Below, piece after piece: positions 1 to 14,200 of a stretch of 64,000 nucleotides of DNA; position 1 is the stretch's first letter; every line of letters starts with the position of its first letter. The notes beneath the pieces are model-generated. The model was not told the DNA's origin and searched no databases. It saw only the letters and a list, made by a program, of their open reading frames with translations. The DNA lies in contig NC_050477.1 of assembly GCF_013373865.1 (NCBI RefSeq), forward strand, positions 1,942,763 to 2,006,762. Direction: 5' to 3'. Origin of the DNA: Monomorium pharaonis. Lineage: Eukaryota; Arthropoda; Insecta; Hymenoptera; Formicidae. A program made the translations under genes and the position numbers.

Positions 1-3000
1 ATAATTTATCCGTGCAAAGTATTCTTCACTCGCGTGAAAAACATTTTACAATCTCATTCAACAATGTTGTGCGAAATATCGTGATACAGAAATCCCGTAA
101 ATAGGTCGCATATATGTATCGATATAACTGCACGCATTGTTCGAGATTAACATAGAAATTCTTATGAATAGACTGTTATGTAAAGGGAGTAATTTATATT
201 TTTTATTGTGATTATTGTTGTGTCATTTTTGTTCGACAATAATGTGTTCTAGTTGTTTCATTTCCATATGCAGATTCTGTAGAATCATTAATATGTTCAT
301 GTTAATATAAAATAGTATATTTTAACTGTTATATTTAAATAGTTGAATTCTTACTTATATTAAAATTTAGACTCTCTAAAAATTGCTTCATGTAAATAGA
401 ATTGTTAAATGTTAAAATATTAAATCTAAATTTGCAAATTAAAATTTGATCTTCATTAAAAAATTTAAAATTAATTTAGCATAAAGGTATCATTCAAAAT
501 TTTTTTATTTTTTTAATTATTATTATTAAAGTTTTTTAGTTTTTTATCACGTATTTTCAGTTTTGCAAACTCGTTATATTTCATGCGTTTGAAATATCTC
601 AAGATTATTATATTTTGCGCAATTAAAAATTCGTAATTGTTACTGTTTTACATTCGCAAAACAGTACAAAATAATAATAATTCTTCCATAATAAACACAA
701 GCAATAATTATATTTTTAATAATGCTTTATTTCAGAAACACCTCACGCATCTCGAGATAAAGAGAGGAGTGTGTGACAGTGGTAAAATTTCGCATTATTA
801 CGTTTACAATATTTACAATTTTTGTAATAGTTGAAACAATATTACAAAGAATGACGTTACACAAATTTTAATAAAATTTTATATAAACAAGATATTATGA
901 AAACATAAAAATTAATTTACCATGTTTATAAGTTATAAATAAAATTAAATAATGAAATTCATTGGCTATTGTTTTTCGTGTTATCTCGATTTAAGATATT
1001 CTTTCAATCGCTTTTCTTCTTTTATTTAAACACAATATCTGTCAGTTATGTCCAGACGAGAAATACCGTAATGTTCTAGATATTCTCCATCGGAAATTAC
1101 GGGTCGGTGCCCCATTTCACGGAATATCGCTAATGCAATCCCAAACAGACACTGGAGAATACGAGTAAGCCCTTTCCGTCAAATTGAACATTCCTGGCAG
1201 CTGCCGGATGCTTTAACACCTCCCTCCCGACAATGATTGCATCTCGTTAACTTGGCTAGTTTCAATCAGATGCCGATAACAAAAAGAAGTGATGTGTAAT
1301 CGGCAAATTTGCATACTTTCGTAGACACTGACAACTGTTACGAGACAGTTGAACTGCAGTGCTCGTCGAAATTAAAAAAACTTAAAAATGGATTTCACAA
1401 TTAAATTATTAAAAAATGTTTTCCTGTCGATCTTTATACAACATCTTTTTTAACGTAAATCAAATTTAATAGAAAGATAAACAATTGTTTTGTCATTTAG
1501 AACTGTTTTTATTCAGATGGCCTTCTGCCTACTCTTAATTTTTATAATGAAAGTTTCACATTACTAATATTCTGAGTAATATTCTGCTTTTACATTAACG
1601 TAATATTAGCGATTATCCTGTCTGAAATTCTTGCTAAGAGTCTCTATTCTTCACTTTATCCTATTAATGGCAAATTTACGCAAAACAAACGAATAGACAT
1701 CAAGTAGGGCAAGCAACGTTTAGCTTAATGAACTATCCATAATCGAAGCGTTAATGCTTCATTAATTTTGTGGAAAAGGTGAAATAATAGCACCATTTCC
1801 CAAATTTGATCGAAAATGTACGCCGAGAAAGAGAGAGAGAAAAAGAGAGAGAATGGAATATTTGCGTCGGATGACAAATTGACCGAAAAATTTTTATCGT
1901 TTTTTTTTGGCATCTTTGCAATTGTGTTTATTACCATGCTGTCCACGGAGATATTGCGTTGCGCGATATTGGTCCGCACGCTGTCATTCACATCAATTGT
2001 ACAGGCCATCTGTTGTACAGCTTTTTCGACATGAAGTGATTTCATATCTTTAATTTTTATTGCAAGATGTATTTTGGTGTTTATAGATGATAAATTCATC
2101 ATTTTTTAACAGAATAATTTTACTAAGTTAAAAATATCTTTAAAAAATTTAGTGAAATAAATTTATAGAAAATATTGTATGAAAATTCGGATAAAGGACT
2201 TTTTTCGTATATTGAAATATGAGCAGAACGATGGTCGGGGATTATTCCTCTCTATTGATTTGTCAGTCAGATTTGTGTTTAGCTTATAGGTTGAATCAAA
2301 TATCAGAATTCATGTAAATTAAGCATATCTCCTTTAGTAAACTCTCACGTTGACAGCTAATCAATTGCTTTCATGCTCTTCACCGCTGTACCATACATTC
2401 ATATCTACTATCGTGATTTTGCACGATATTAACAAATTTATATTCATAAATGCTTCGAAAATTTTGACCTAACAAATAGAAAACCTGCAAAGTGAAAACG
2501 CAAAATGACAATCTCGAGTGACATAATTTACACGACATATTAATGTTAAGTAAAAGTTAAACTTAAAAGTTTTTAATCTAAAATTGTCTTCTGATCCCAA
2601 TCGACCACAGTTAAAACTGAATTTATTCTTTGATTTATTGTAGAATTTATTTCAATGAAATATATTCAGTTGAGATTCAATATACTTCCTCAGAATTTTC
2701 ACATTTTAAAAAACTGCGCGGAAAATAAATAAATATTATATAAATTATTAAAAATCATATTATAACATTTGTACATCAATATTTATTTCTAAAATATTTA
2801 TATAAGGTTTTCGAATTACATTTTTTATATCCTTTTTATAATGTTGGGCAAAAGATTAAAGATTAATTTATTAAAGCTAAATCCCCTATTTCTAAAGATC
2901 GAATTGACACTGGTATTACTCGCAATCTTGCTGTCAAACGATATTAATGTAATCTGAGATATAAAAGTCGTTTCCTCCATAAAGAAAAAAAGATAACAAT

Positions 3001-4454
3001 GATTCGTGATTTAATGTCTCGTGCAAAAATAACAAATCAGAAGATCTATCATTATATATATTTTTACTTCACTCGCACAATCCAACGATTCTTTCTAAAT
3101 AGAATTTCTTTTCTTTTTTCGTTGTATAATTTTTTATTTCTCATATCGCACACCGCCATTGTGACCCTTCGATCGATCACTTTCTCACCTCGTTTACTTT
3201 CTCTGCAAAGAATAAGAAAAAAGAAAAAAATAGAGAAAAGAGAAAAAAAATAGAAACAAGATAGAGAGAGATAAAGGGACACGAAATAACAGAAAGATAA
3301 CGATTGATGCATGCGTGAAGTTATTATCAATTTGCTCTAAACTCTTTACTTCTAAACAATCAGCATTATAAATAATTTCACCAGCTGGTCATACGAAGTT
3401 CGTAATTGTTGAGTGCTTTTTGCACATGCTCCCATATGAACACGGGCAAATAATATATGTATATGGAGGAAAAGCGAAGTTTCGCTTGCAGAATGCACCA
3501 TTCGCGTTTTCCAATAGTTAGTTGTTTGCGCAAAATTGCATGTCTATATTTTATACGAACTCTCTAATTTTGGTTATCGTTTCTCTTTTTGTCACTTTCT
3601 CTATTCTTTCTGCATTTTTCTTCATTCTGTTAGATTTAGTCCGTCTACTCTTCAAGAATTTAATATTTCATCATCAATTTTTAATACTTACTTATATCTA
3701 CTTACTGTAAATTTCAAATGTTTTATTCAAGTAAAATTGATAATTTGTGTCATTGATATAGTAAAAATTTTATAATTTTAAATATGTATACAATATTTTA
3801 TGTATAACAATATTTTCTATAAAGAATTGATTGTTGCCAAAACAAAATCAAGTTTGAAATTGTTAAAGGATTTATCAAAATTATTTATGAAAATTAAGTG
3901 CCATAAAAATCAATTTTTAAAAATAATTTTTGATTCAATAAACTTCTTATAATAAATTTACTTTATAGATTGTTATTTTTTTATTGCATTTTTATTCCCC
4001 TTTATATTTCTTTATTTCAGTCAAATTTTGCGACATATCCGAATGCAAATTAATAAAAATATTTTCTCGATGCCTCATGGAAATTACTATCTATTTGCAT
4101 TGCAATTGGTGAGTTGCAAATTTATTCACAAATCGATAAACCAATATATAGAAAAGTTTTACGGCAAATTGACGGGAAAGTTAAAAGGATAAAGATTTGT
4201 AACGACAAAGAAAGTCACCCCACAAATTTAATTTGCGAAATGGAAAAGTCGCGAGTATTAAAGATGAAATATGAAACAAGCGACATTAAGGAAATCGACA
4301 AAAGCGATATTCGAAGATAATAAATTATGGTTATCCAATAATGCGTCTTTTCACCTTTGTGTTACGAATTTTTCGCCGATCTTCACTGTAACGCGTGACA
4401 ACGAGCGCATTACATATATAACATACATTATAAGTAATATAAACATTACTTATG

Positions 4455-4496
<42 letters not shown>

Positions 4497-4590
4497 TTAT
4501 TTTATTTAGTTGTAAAATCATAGACGTACAAAGTGCTAGCCTCTCCCTTCTAACGTGTTAATTCAGTTATAAATTATCTGTTCAGTAATA
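1..4590. other. AT-rich non-coding DNA
   Basis: No exon with splice borders or family resemblance was found on either strand. Short open frames here (for example 637-834 and 3522-3775) are AT-driven and low complexity. A less AT-rich patch at about 1070-1290 could be a regulatory block but shows no motif I can name. A (TA)n run lies at 4458-4492. If the GPCR exon at 15.2 kb continues leftwards, this stretch would be intron or downstream of it. Confidence 0.6.
4458..4492. repeat. (TA)n microsatellite
   Basis: An uninterrupted TA dinucleotide run of about 17 units within AT-rich DNA. Confidence 0.95.
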
Positions 4591-4641
4591 ACTTCTTATC
4601 ACTTAATAATCGCGCCGAAATTCATACAGCTAATAAAAGAA

Positions 4642-4896
4642 ATGGCATTCGGTTGCGTGGGAGGTCGAGGCGCGGTGCAATTAAAAAGGTTGCAGAAAAA
4701 ATACATTGCACACGCGAAGTTCGACCCCCGTGTGTTCAGACCCTTTGCTGCGCTGTTGAATCCTCCGCCTCTCCCAGCCCCAGAGCAGCGACTGCTTCCG
4801 CTTGAGCCGCCCGTTCCCGCAGTGCCCCTGGACAATCCCCCGGACTCGTCGGCGACTCCTGAGAACCATCCGAAACGAAACTACAATAAACAATAA
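4642..4896 (+). other. Isolated GC-rich open frame, 84 codons, unrecognised
   Basis: A sharply bounded GC-rich patch in AT-rich DNA carries an ATG-started open frame of 84 codons, basic at first and then very proline-rich. The opposite strand is open too (4599-4835, glycine/serine-rich), as expected of GC-rich non-coding DNA. No domain, signal peptide or splice partner is visible. It may be a small gene, a fragment of one, or a regulatory GC island. The family is not recognised. Confidence 0.2.
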
Positions 4897-5130
4897 TCAT
4901 CGCGGTGCAACCATTGCCCCCGGGGACTTGCAGCCCCTCTATGATGACGTTAATCGTTTGAAAATAAACTGTGGTAATAACTACACACTCTATTCTTCAC
5001 TCTTTTTTCCTCCTCCTCCTCCTCCCTCCTAGCAAGAGAATCGCCCACATTATGAGATACTAATCTTGCTTACCGCTCGACAAGGTAAACAGTAAAACAT
5101 ATTACCACGCGCCTAACCCCCGCCGGACGT

Positions 5131-7582
5131 AACATTTGCATTTCATTTTTTATGTTAGATGTTTGAAGGATTAAAAAAACGGCTCTTCTGGGCAAACACG
5201 TTTAATTATTTACGAGAAATTGTGTATTTTATTATATTAGTATCGTTCTTTCCACATATATTCATAGATATTCGCATCTTTAAATACAAACTTTTTAATG
5301 CGGCATTTATTATTTTAAAAATTATAAAAACTAATACATTCCTCTTTTATTAGTAAGAACATCGTCGTTTTACACTTTTCTTATAATTCCTATTGAATTA
5401 ATCTTGAGACTTGCCAATTGTGTAAACTTTTCGATTAGTATAGTAACTTCACCGCATAATCGCGTACGTGACTTTAATCGGAAATTGTTAGTGTTTTACA
5501 TCTGCGCCGGATGGTACTTCGAGCGAAATTTCGCCGGAGCAATCGAGTGAATTTACACAAGGGGCATCGTAAAATCAGCCGAAAACATTTACATAAACAG
5601 AGGATAATTTAAATCCCACTGCTATTCGATCTCTTTCAGAGATGTGTGCACCTGGGCGCGCTGCAATTATTTAATCTGTAACATTCCCTCTTCCCATTAT
5701 TCTCAGCCGAGATCCAATCTGTTTTCGCTTGGAAAATCGAAGATAATCAGGTCGTGAGAACCGCCAGATAACAGAAGTACAAATTTTCGGGACAGCAGAA
5801 ACGCATAATTGTTTATTGTAAATCGATAGATAAACAGGTAGATAACTTGTATCAATTTCTTATCAAGTTATAAGAGCTTCTGTTGTATTTATAAAAACCA
5901 CAAAAACAACAAAGATGTATTACATAACAATTACATTTTTAATGTAAATCAAAAGCTTATTCTAATTACTCATACAGTTTTATATTTTAATGATATTTTA
6001 TTTTCGTCCTCAAGCGGAGTCCCCAGAATATACAAGAAAACTGCAATAAAACAAATTTTAGAGATAATTTAATTAAATTTTTCCTTAAGGAAAAACTTTT
6101 TTCCTTAATTTTTCCTTTAATTATTTTCTTTAATTTTTTTCCCTATTTTTTCCCGCAGTTTAAATTACGTTGTCTTTTCATGGAAATCTCCACCCTGTAG
6201 TTGCATTTTTACGTATTATCCGTAGTATAGTTGCATTACACGCTATGTATTAAAATAATTGTGCGTCATCTATATAACTGCCATGGTAAAAATAATATTG
6301 ACATTAAAATTTCAATATAGTTTCAATCTCACGAAAGCAAAGTAAATGAGAAAAAAGTTTTTTTCAGCGTCGGGGTAAAATGTGTCAATAGAAAACGTTT
6401 CAGTTTAAGAACATTTACTATTAAAACTGTACTAGAGTTTGCAAATTCCTTATACGTATTTAAATTGCTTTATTTCTTATTCTGAGTTAGCACAGCTAAG
6501 TTTGCTCGAGTTAGTGGTTACTTTTCAACTTCAGTTAAACCAGATGTTAATTAATATAGACACATCCAAAAATATTTAAAAATCAATAATAACGCTATAG
6601 TAAAAAGATCGAAATCATGGAAAGAGAATTTCTTGATTTCATAAATTAAACATGGTTTGAATTAAAATAAAATAATATTTCTTTTATGTTCCATAGGATA
6701 ATTTACAGACTTTATAAAGAACTTATAAACTCTATTATCTGGTTCTGCTAAATTCCAACATTTCCATCAGTATTTCGTATGCAAATGATGTGTATCTTGT
6801 TAGCAAATTTACATTTTCTGTTCATCAATTTACGCAACATTTATTCGCCTCTAATTTAATATTGAAATATTTTAACTACAGTTTAAATTAATGTCAGAAC
6901 AATCAATAAACTGAGTTAAGTGGAATTCATTAATCAAATTAACAAATGCTCAAGGAAAATCAATTTCTTTAAAAATAAATGAGTAATCGAATTAGTAATT
7001 ATTAACTAAATGGAATAAAGCTACAAATAATTCATATTTTTTTCGCGATATTAAATATTGTTATTTAAAAATCAATGAGTAGAAATTTCAACGTTTCACG
7101 GAAGATTCTCGGTTAATTTTCCATGTGTCCGTAAGGAAAAGAACTGAAGCATGCGCGTGCGTTGAGCGTCTATGTGGTACTTGTCCAATAAGTGTCTCCT
7201 GTTCAGTAGATCACCCATTCTCGTCTCTGGTATTACAAGAGCCTTCTTTAGAAACACGATACTACGTATCGGTATCTAGATTCTTTCGGGAAATTGATTT
7301 TTCTTGATCCCAAACACCCTTATATCCTTCATACCGAACTGCGCGTCACGTATGTTTCCGCGATAAAATTTACCGACGAAATATCGTTACGTGTATAATC
7401 ACGCAACGTATATCGTGTAACGTGCATATTTTACGATCGATAAACACCACGGAATTATACACCGACAATGAGTGTTATCACACTCCTATTTCCGGATTGA
7501 GCGTTTCTGGGTCAGTCACATCATGCCTAGATATTCACTCTTATGTTGATTAAAAATAAAATTCAGATAGGTATATCCATTA
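5131..7582. other. AT-rich non-coding DNA
   Basis: No supported gene, RNA or large repeat is seen. The 60-codon open frame at 7125-7307 is cysteine-rich but has no recognisable family and no splice context. Confidence 0.6.
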
Positions 7583-7734
7583 TAAAAATATAATACTAGA
7601 CAGTATTAAACTGGCCAGTAATTATTATTCATTTTAAATACTGAAAGTACTACGCAGTGCTTTTAATACTTAAAATAAGTATTATAAATTGGCCAATTTA
7701 ATATTACTCAGTATTACATTTTTACAAGAAACTG
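7583..7734. mobile_element. Fold-back MITE-like element
   Basis: The two halves form an imperfect inverted repeat covering nearly the whole 152 bp. The outer arms share a block ending in TGGCCA, found after TAATACTAGACAGTATTAAA on the left and inverted on the right. The centre holds a second short hairpin around 7640-7665. The arms are roughly 80% alike by eye, so the copy is not fresh. There is no coding capacity. It is most simply a non-autonomous fold-back DNA transposon; the superfamily is unknown. Confidence 0.6.
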
Positions 7735-10700
7735 TATCCTTAATAAAATATACAGCTCGATATTTGAATTTTAACAATGCTCTTGATCTACATGTGTTTC
7801 TGTCGTAAGTTTAGAATTCTCGGATTATTAGATACACGATTCCAAGAATTGAAAATATCCGTATAAAAGCTTGGAATACTCAGCTTTTCGTGTGTCCTCA
7901 TAGTAGCATGGGATTCGCATGCAATATATTTACATCACTGCTTTCCTAAGAAAAGTATCCTCGTATCAATATCAGTTATCGAGGAAATATCCATCATCGA
8001 TTCGCTCTTCTCTATTTTACCGATATGTCGATTTAAATTTTCATTGAATACGACGTGTTATTGACGCGATTTCAGCAAAAGCGGATTTAGTTGAGATTTG
8101 CAAATCCTGTTCGTTTCTCGTATTTCTATCTTCCCTCTTGGAAACACAATACGAATCGTACATATAAAGAACAATCCGCAAGAGAAATATGAAAAAATAC
8201 AAAATACCATATATTTAACATTTTAAATATTAATAAAATTAAATAAAAACATACATTTTACTGATTTTTATATTTGCAATTGTACTATACTTTTAATTTT
8301 CAAATCGCAATATTATAAGTTACAAATTATTGCATTTAGTATGTGGTATAATAAACAATCTCCCTATCGAATCATTTTTATAATCTTTGTGAAAAACTTT
8401 ATATTTCTGTCACAGAAGAACAAAGTTCATTATATTCCGACTTTTAATCGATTTTAATTTGAAATATATGTCTAACCAAGATACTCTTCGCAGGAAAGGA
8501 GAAAGGAAGAAAATACAAAAAGTTGTCAACAGCTGCGAAGGTTGAATATCTCAAGTCGTGCGGCGTCCCTGACAGATTTTTCTGACGGGAATCCGCGTGG
8601 TCAGCAGAACGTGGTAGTGACAGGTGAAGAACAGTCGCTCGCAGGATATTTTCCGAGTTCACCGCATTTCTTCCTCTTATCCAGTTAGAAAGAACTTTTC
8701 GATCTCATAACACACTATGAGAAACGACTTATATTTCGCGATTTATTTCGCAACTGCGTATCCCGGGAATGTTTTATAGTAATAGAGAATAGTGGGACAA
8801 ATTAAATTCGCATCTCAAAGAGATCTCGTTCGGTATGAATAAAGTGGCATTGGTATGTTGTCTCCTCCGAACTTAACGTGAATCTGATTACCCCGTTGCG
8901 TGATAACCAGAGACGTTTGCGTTATTTATTTGCGCGAGTATAATACATAAATACTACTTTGTATTTTATGTATTTGATAATTATACTGCTGATGAAAAAA
9001 ATGAGGAAAAAAAACAAATCGGTGAGTTCTTCAAAGGCACAAATAATTAAATCGCGGATTTTTCAAACAGTTTTATATTTTCATACAGTTTTTGATAGAA
9101 AATACTTTAAAGAGTGAATTAATTTCCTCTAATTAAATGTAATTATGTAAGTTCCTCATGCAGAAGCACTTCGAGAAATGTTCGCAATATCCGATTACGC
9201 GTTGGTTTTAAATTTTCGTGAAATACGACATCGGCAAAAGGAAGAAATACGAGAGTCGCAAAGTGGATTAAAAATACACTCAGCATACTTTAAAGATTAC
9301 TTTTCAGCACTGATTGAATGAGTTTAAAATAGAGAGCCAAAATAATGTTCATGAAATATTATTAAGTAGAATGAAAGAAAACATGCATTATCATAAAGTT
9401 TATCAGATGTGATATCAACGTAATAAGAGAGGAGTAAAAGTCGAAAACACCGTGTTTTTTTCATCAGAGAAACACGTTGAAACCTCGAATCAATAGAATT
9501 GCAGCAAAAAAAAGCTGCGGTAAATATTTCAAGTACATCGTTCATAATTTGCTTGCCGTTTATTTTCTTTCGGATTTTTGTTGTTCATTTCCTTCATATT
9601 TTCTGCTAAAATAACATTAAACTTAAATTCTTATCAAAGTTTCGACGACCTACATTAAACTCGGTTAAACTTTATTTTACCTCGTTGATTTTCTTTAAAA
9701 TTGTGTTATTACGTGCATCTTTTGCATTTTGCAGCAAAACATTAATTTGATATATGCTATCTAAAAAATTATATATGCTTCTATATTTAAATTTGTGCAA
9801 CCTGTTCCAATTTTACTTTGTTTCTTGCTGAACAATTTTTGTGAAAAATATAAGATAATTGTAAAGTATTTTCTTCTAAAGGAAGTTTTTCATGGTAACA
9901 GACAACAAAGAAAAAAAGTGTGCTTGAGATAAAAGTAACTTGGAAAAAAAAATTTCCAAGAAGTTGAGACTGAGAAAAAGAGCATCAAGGAGATGTTTAA
10001 TGTGTAATCAAAACTGCCTTGAAACGGCATTCTAATGATATATATTAATTTTTATCATAGTCTGTACATCGTTATGATTCAGCTTCAAAATTAAACATTC
10101 ATAAGTTTAATTTCTTCAAGATTTTATTGAATTGAAAACTTGCTCCGTTTGCTTCAATCCACTTATTTTATCAAGTCTTAGGAAGTCAATTATTTGTATC
10201 CTCCACTTCTATGAATTCCCTAGAAGTTCCAAACTCTAACCCGATTTATCTTTCAATCGCACCTTCTCTCGCCACCGACACAAATTACGCAAGTTTCGCA
10301 CAAATTCTCAGACGTGAGACACTTCGACAAGCGTATTGTCCGTTGTCTGACGTGGGTATTTCACTCAAACCTTTCTGTTGAATCGAGACTACAATCGAGT
10401 CTTGCGGGGATAAAGCAGTAAGGACCCGTAAACGAGGAGGAGTTCGTCCGCAGGGTATCACGAGCCACACGGATACCAGTAATCGTGTCCAGAATCACGG
10501 ATGAGCGTGAAACCGAACCCGACCGGTGGGAAATGATTTATTTTCGATTCGGCCGCACAGCAAATCTCTCTCCGTTTCTATTTCCTGCGACGGCTATTAT
10601 ATAGGAGATTGCAATCGAATGAAGTAGAGATATTCGGACGCGTTTCGCACATTTCAAATGTGGTTATTATTTTAATCAAGTCGCGACCACGAGAGTTATT

Positions 10701-10990
10701 ATACATGGCACATTTTGTACTGTAAGTTTTCTGATTAACCCTCAGAAGATGTTCCTTCGGAAGACTTTTACCGAGTCATTTTTGTTATTTCGTATTTCAT
10801 TAATAAAAAAATAGCTTTGTGCATAAATAGTATGCAAATTAATAAAAAATATTAGTTTTTGAGCTTAAATTTTTTAATATTTTGATGTAAAGGTGACGTG
10901 TAGTTTTCGAAAATTATACGTAACGATTATCCATTGGATCTCGAGTGGCTCAGCTATCGTTAGCCAAGAGTTAATATGTACTTATGAGAA
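7735..10990. other. Non-coding DNA
   Basis: Mostly AT-rich. A moderately GC-rich block at about 10260-10640 has open frames on the minus strand (10285-10470) but no recognisable product. No RNA gene is seen. Confidence 0.6.
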
Positions 10991-11234
10991 TTTACAGTAT
11001 TTTAGAAGTAATTATTAAGATCGCTCAAACATTTTTTTTTAATTAAAAAAAATTTTAAAGCAATCTTAATAATTACTTCTAAAATACTGTAAAATCTAAT
11101 AAGTAACTTTTAACAGAAGGGAAAAGAGACATTTTTTTAACAAACCTGAGTTATAATTACAGTATTTTAGAAGTAATTATAACTTTTTAATAGGTTTGTT
11201 AAAAAAATGTCTCTTTTCCATTCTGTTAAAAGTT
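10991..11234. mobile_element. Nested double fold-back element
   Basis: Two hairpins lie side by side. The first has perfect 30-bp arms (10991-11020 pairs with 11064-11093). The second pairs 11105 onward with the block ending at 11234 through about 45 bp with few mismatches. A roughly 20-bp core (ACAGTATTTTAGAAGTAATT) occurs in both arms of hairpin 1 and again, direct, in the loop of hairpin 2 (11160 onward). No coding capacity. It looks like one fold-back MITE inserted into, or recombined with, another. Confidence 0.7.
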
Positions 11235-14200
11235 AACAAAAAGCTTTACCTATTCTGGCTCAGGGAAAGTTAATCTAATTGTAAGTCCAAAATAAATACC
11301 TTTTTAAACAATAGCTGAGAGGCGTGTGAAATAAATCGAAGTAGTTAGTAGAAAGTAGCTTCGAGTAGATACTTTCGACAAATGTAAAAAGCAAATAAAA
11401 TTTAAACGGGTTTTTCAACTTTCTTTATACACTTGATCGTGACCATGTTTATTCTTTTCTCGTTAATTAATTATTATCTTAAAAGAGCAATAAAAAAGTT
11501 TACATAATTAATTCGTGCTTCATTACTACATAAACAATGCGATTATTTAAAAAAATATATGCCATTTCTACACATTAAAATATTTTTGCATTTCACCAAC
11601 TTGTAATTATATTTTTAATCATATTTATAAATAATTAGATAAAAAAATAAAATCAATACGGTTACAAATTGTAATATTATTACATAGCAATTTTGAAGGA
11701 ATTTAATAATAAAGACATATTTCGGCATTATTGATGTCAATTGGGACAAATGAGTTAATAATTATAATATTATATTAAAATTGTAATACGTATCATTAAA
11801 TATTATTCATATTTCACTTATACACATGTATTAAATATTACATGTAATTCTAAAAGTAATTATAAATAAATAAAATGCGTTAATAAAAATTAATTTCTGT
11901 GGAGCTAATTCTTCCTATTAAATGTCTTTACGTAAAATTAAATATTTACGCCTATCTAAATTAAATTTAAAATTCTTTGAGAAATTTAAAAAGAATACTT
12001 TTACTAATATATGTAATAAAACGTAAGAATTAAATACGTAAGTTAAACAATAAATAAATGAAAGTGTCGACAGATATATAAATATAAATTTACAATGAAT
12101 GTAGCATATTTATTTTAAGAATTAACTGCATCAAACTTGCTACATGTTATTTTTACGTCTCCTCCGTTTTAATTATATTATTTATTGTAAAATGTTATTT
12201 CATGTGTAGCAGAATAAACCATACAGTATCATTATTAGCCACTACACAATTATAGGCCACTTGAATTTATGAGATGCCAATTAGGTTAATGCTCGTATCG
12301 CATTTCGATTTTCTCTATTGATAGCAGATTGCATATAAAGGAAATTGTAAATCATAAGGTCATATAATAAATGCGCAGAAATAATCGGTAATCCGTATAA
12401 ATTTCTACTCATTTGTGAATGAGAGAACTAATAATGGCAAACGTAATAACAAACCAATTATTAACAGTTTACAATATATTATAATTTAATTAAAGCTTTT
12501 ACAAAATACACATAAATTTATATTACCCTGTGTAATATTTTAATATTTATAAAAAATTTGTCCATTAATTGTATTCGTAAGAGATATTAGATCATGTATT
12601 GTACTATTGGTAATTTTGTTGTATACTTTCTTTCATTTATCTAATGTGCCTCGATTGTAAATTTTTCAGCTATATCTCCAGTATTTATCAAATATATTAT
12701 TTTCATCGAACGAGTAATAGTATCGCGATTGGGATAACATGTCGCTTGACAAGACTTTTTCAATGATATTGGAACTATTAGTCTAGAAAAATTCGTTTCG
12801 GTCGGAACAAGTCGATTTGTTCGTTTCGTCGTCATGCGATTTACGAAACAAAAAGAAGCACGAGAAGTCGGCGCTCAGCGAGTTTGTACTACCGGGATAA
12901 AACGAGTTGAAGAGAAGGGAAAAACAAATTGAAATTTCAGCGTGTAACGATCACGCACGCGCACCGTCCGGGATTTATCGCATCAACGACCGGTTTTTGC
13001 ATTTCCGGCTGTAGTAGAGTGCACACAAGATGGTACATCCAGTCACTAAGCCGGGAATAATTGGACTCAAGAATAATTGCCGATCACACAGTGCGAAGAT
13101 TCGTATTAATTATCGGATAGCCATCAAGACCCAAAAATAATGTTTACCTGATGTTCAAATTATCCTTCATGTTCGTTATCTATTATTTACAATTTAAGCG
13201 TTATTAATATCTCGATGTATCTATTGGAAGGATCAAATCATCGATTTTAGATTCTAAAATAATAATTAAAATTTTTTTTATACATTAAAAAATGTAATTT
13301 TGTTGAAAAATTGTATTGTATAAATCAATGACAGTAGGCTTGTGTTGAAAATAAAAATATTAATAAGTAATATCAATTTAAATGATTGTTGCGACACATC
13401 TTCAATGTAACATAATCGTAACGAGTAATTCAATTATCGCTTATCGCGATAGCGGCTTTATCCAATTTTAGGAATGCAACAGCTATATGAGAAAAGTAAA
13501 CAGTCGTATCGGCATACTCGTAATTCGATGAACGATATTTAATTATTTAATGGTGAATGCACCTGGTGAACAGACACTGTGACACGTGTCTGCAATTTTT
13601 GATAGTGCAAAATTGCGTGCAGGCGAAATCATTACCGTGATTCGTATATTTAGCGCTAAGGAGAATTTAAAAGTAATTTTTAAAAAATTAAGAATAAAGA
13701 TTTATACACGTGTTTGATAAGAACCGTAATATCGGAAACCAAAGCTCCCCTTTAATTTCCATTCTTTAATTTGAAAAAAGAAACTTGTTAAGATTTATCT
13801 TTTGACCTGAACTATTCGAAATCGCGGTCATATATCGTACATGCTAACGTTTATTGAGAGCATAAATTCCAACCGGCAGCGAAAGAAATCTCCGTTTAAA
13901 GAAACGCATCGACATTTCACTCAACTTCGCTATTGTCCTATCTAGCAAACTACAGCTACGTTATCTGCAAGAAGAAGTACGGCCGCATCACGCTGGTCCC
14001 CGCTACAGATCGCGTCAAAAATCATCACACGTGTTGTACTTCACTATTATTAGTGTTAGAACCTGCTTTTTCCGATTGGTGTACTACAAATCTATCCAAA
14101 ATTCGATAATTATAAGTCCTCGTATTTTTAAATAGATTTTGCATTATTTTCAGTATTTTGCGTTCCGTATTTCACCCGTTTGCTCGCTATGCATCAAGTT

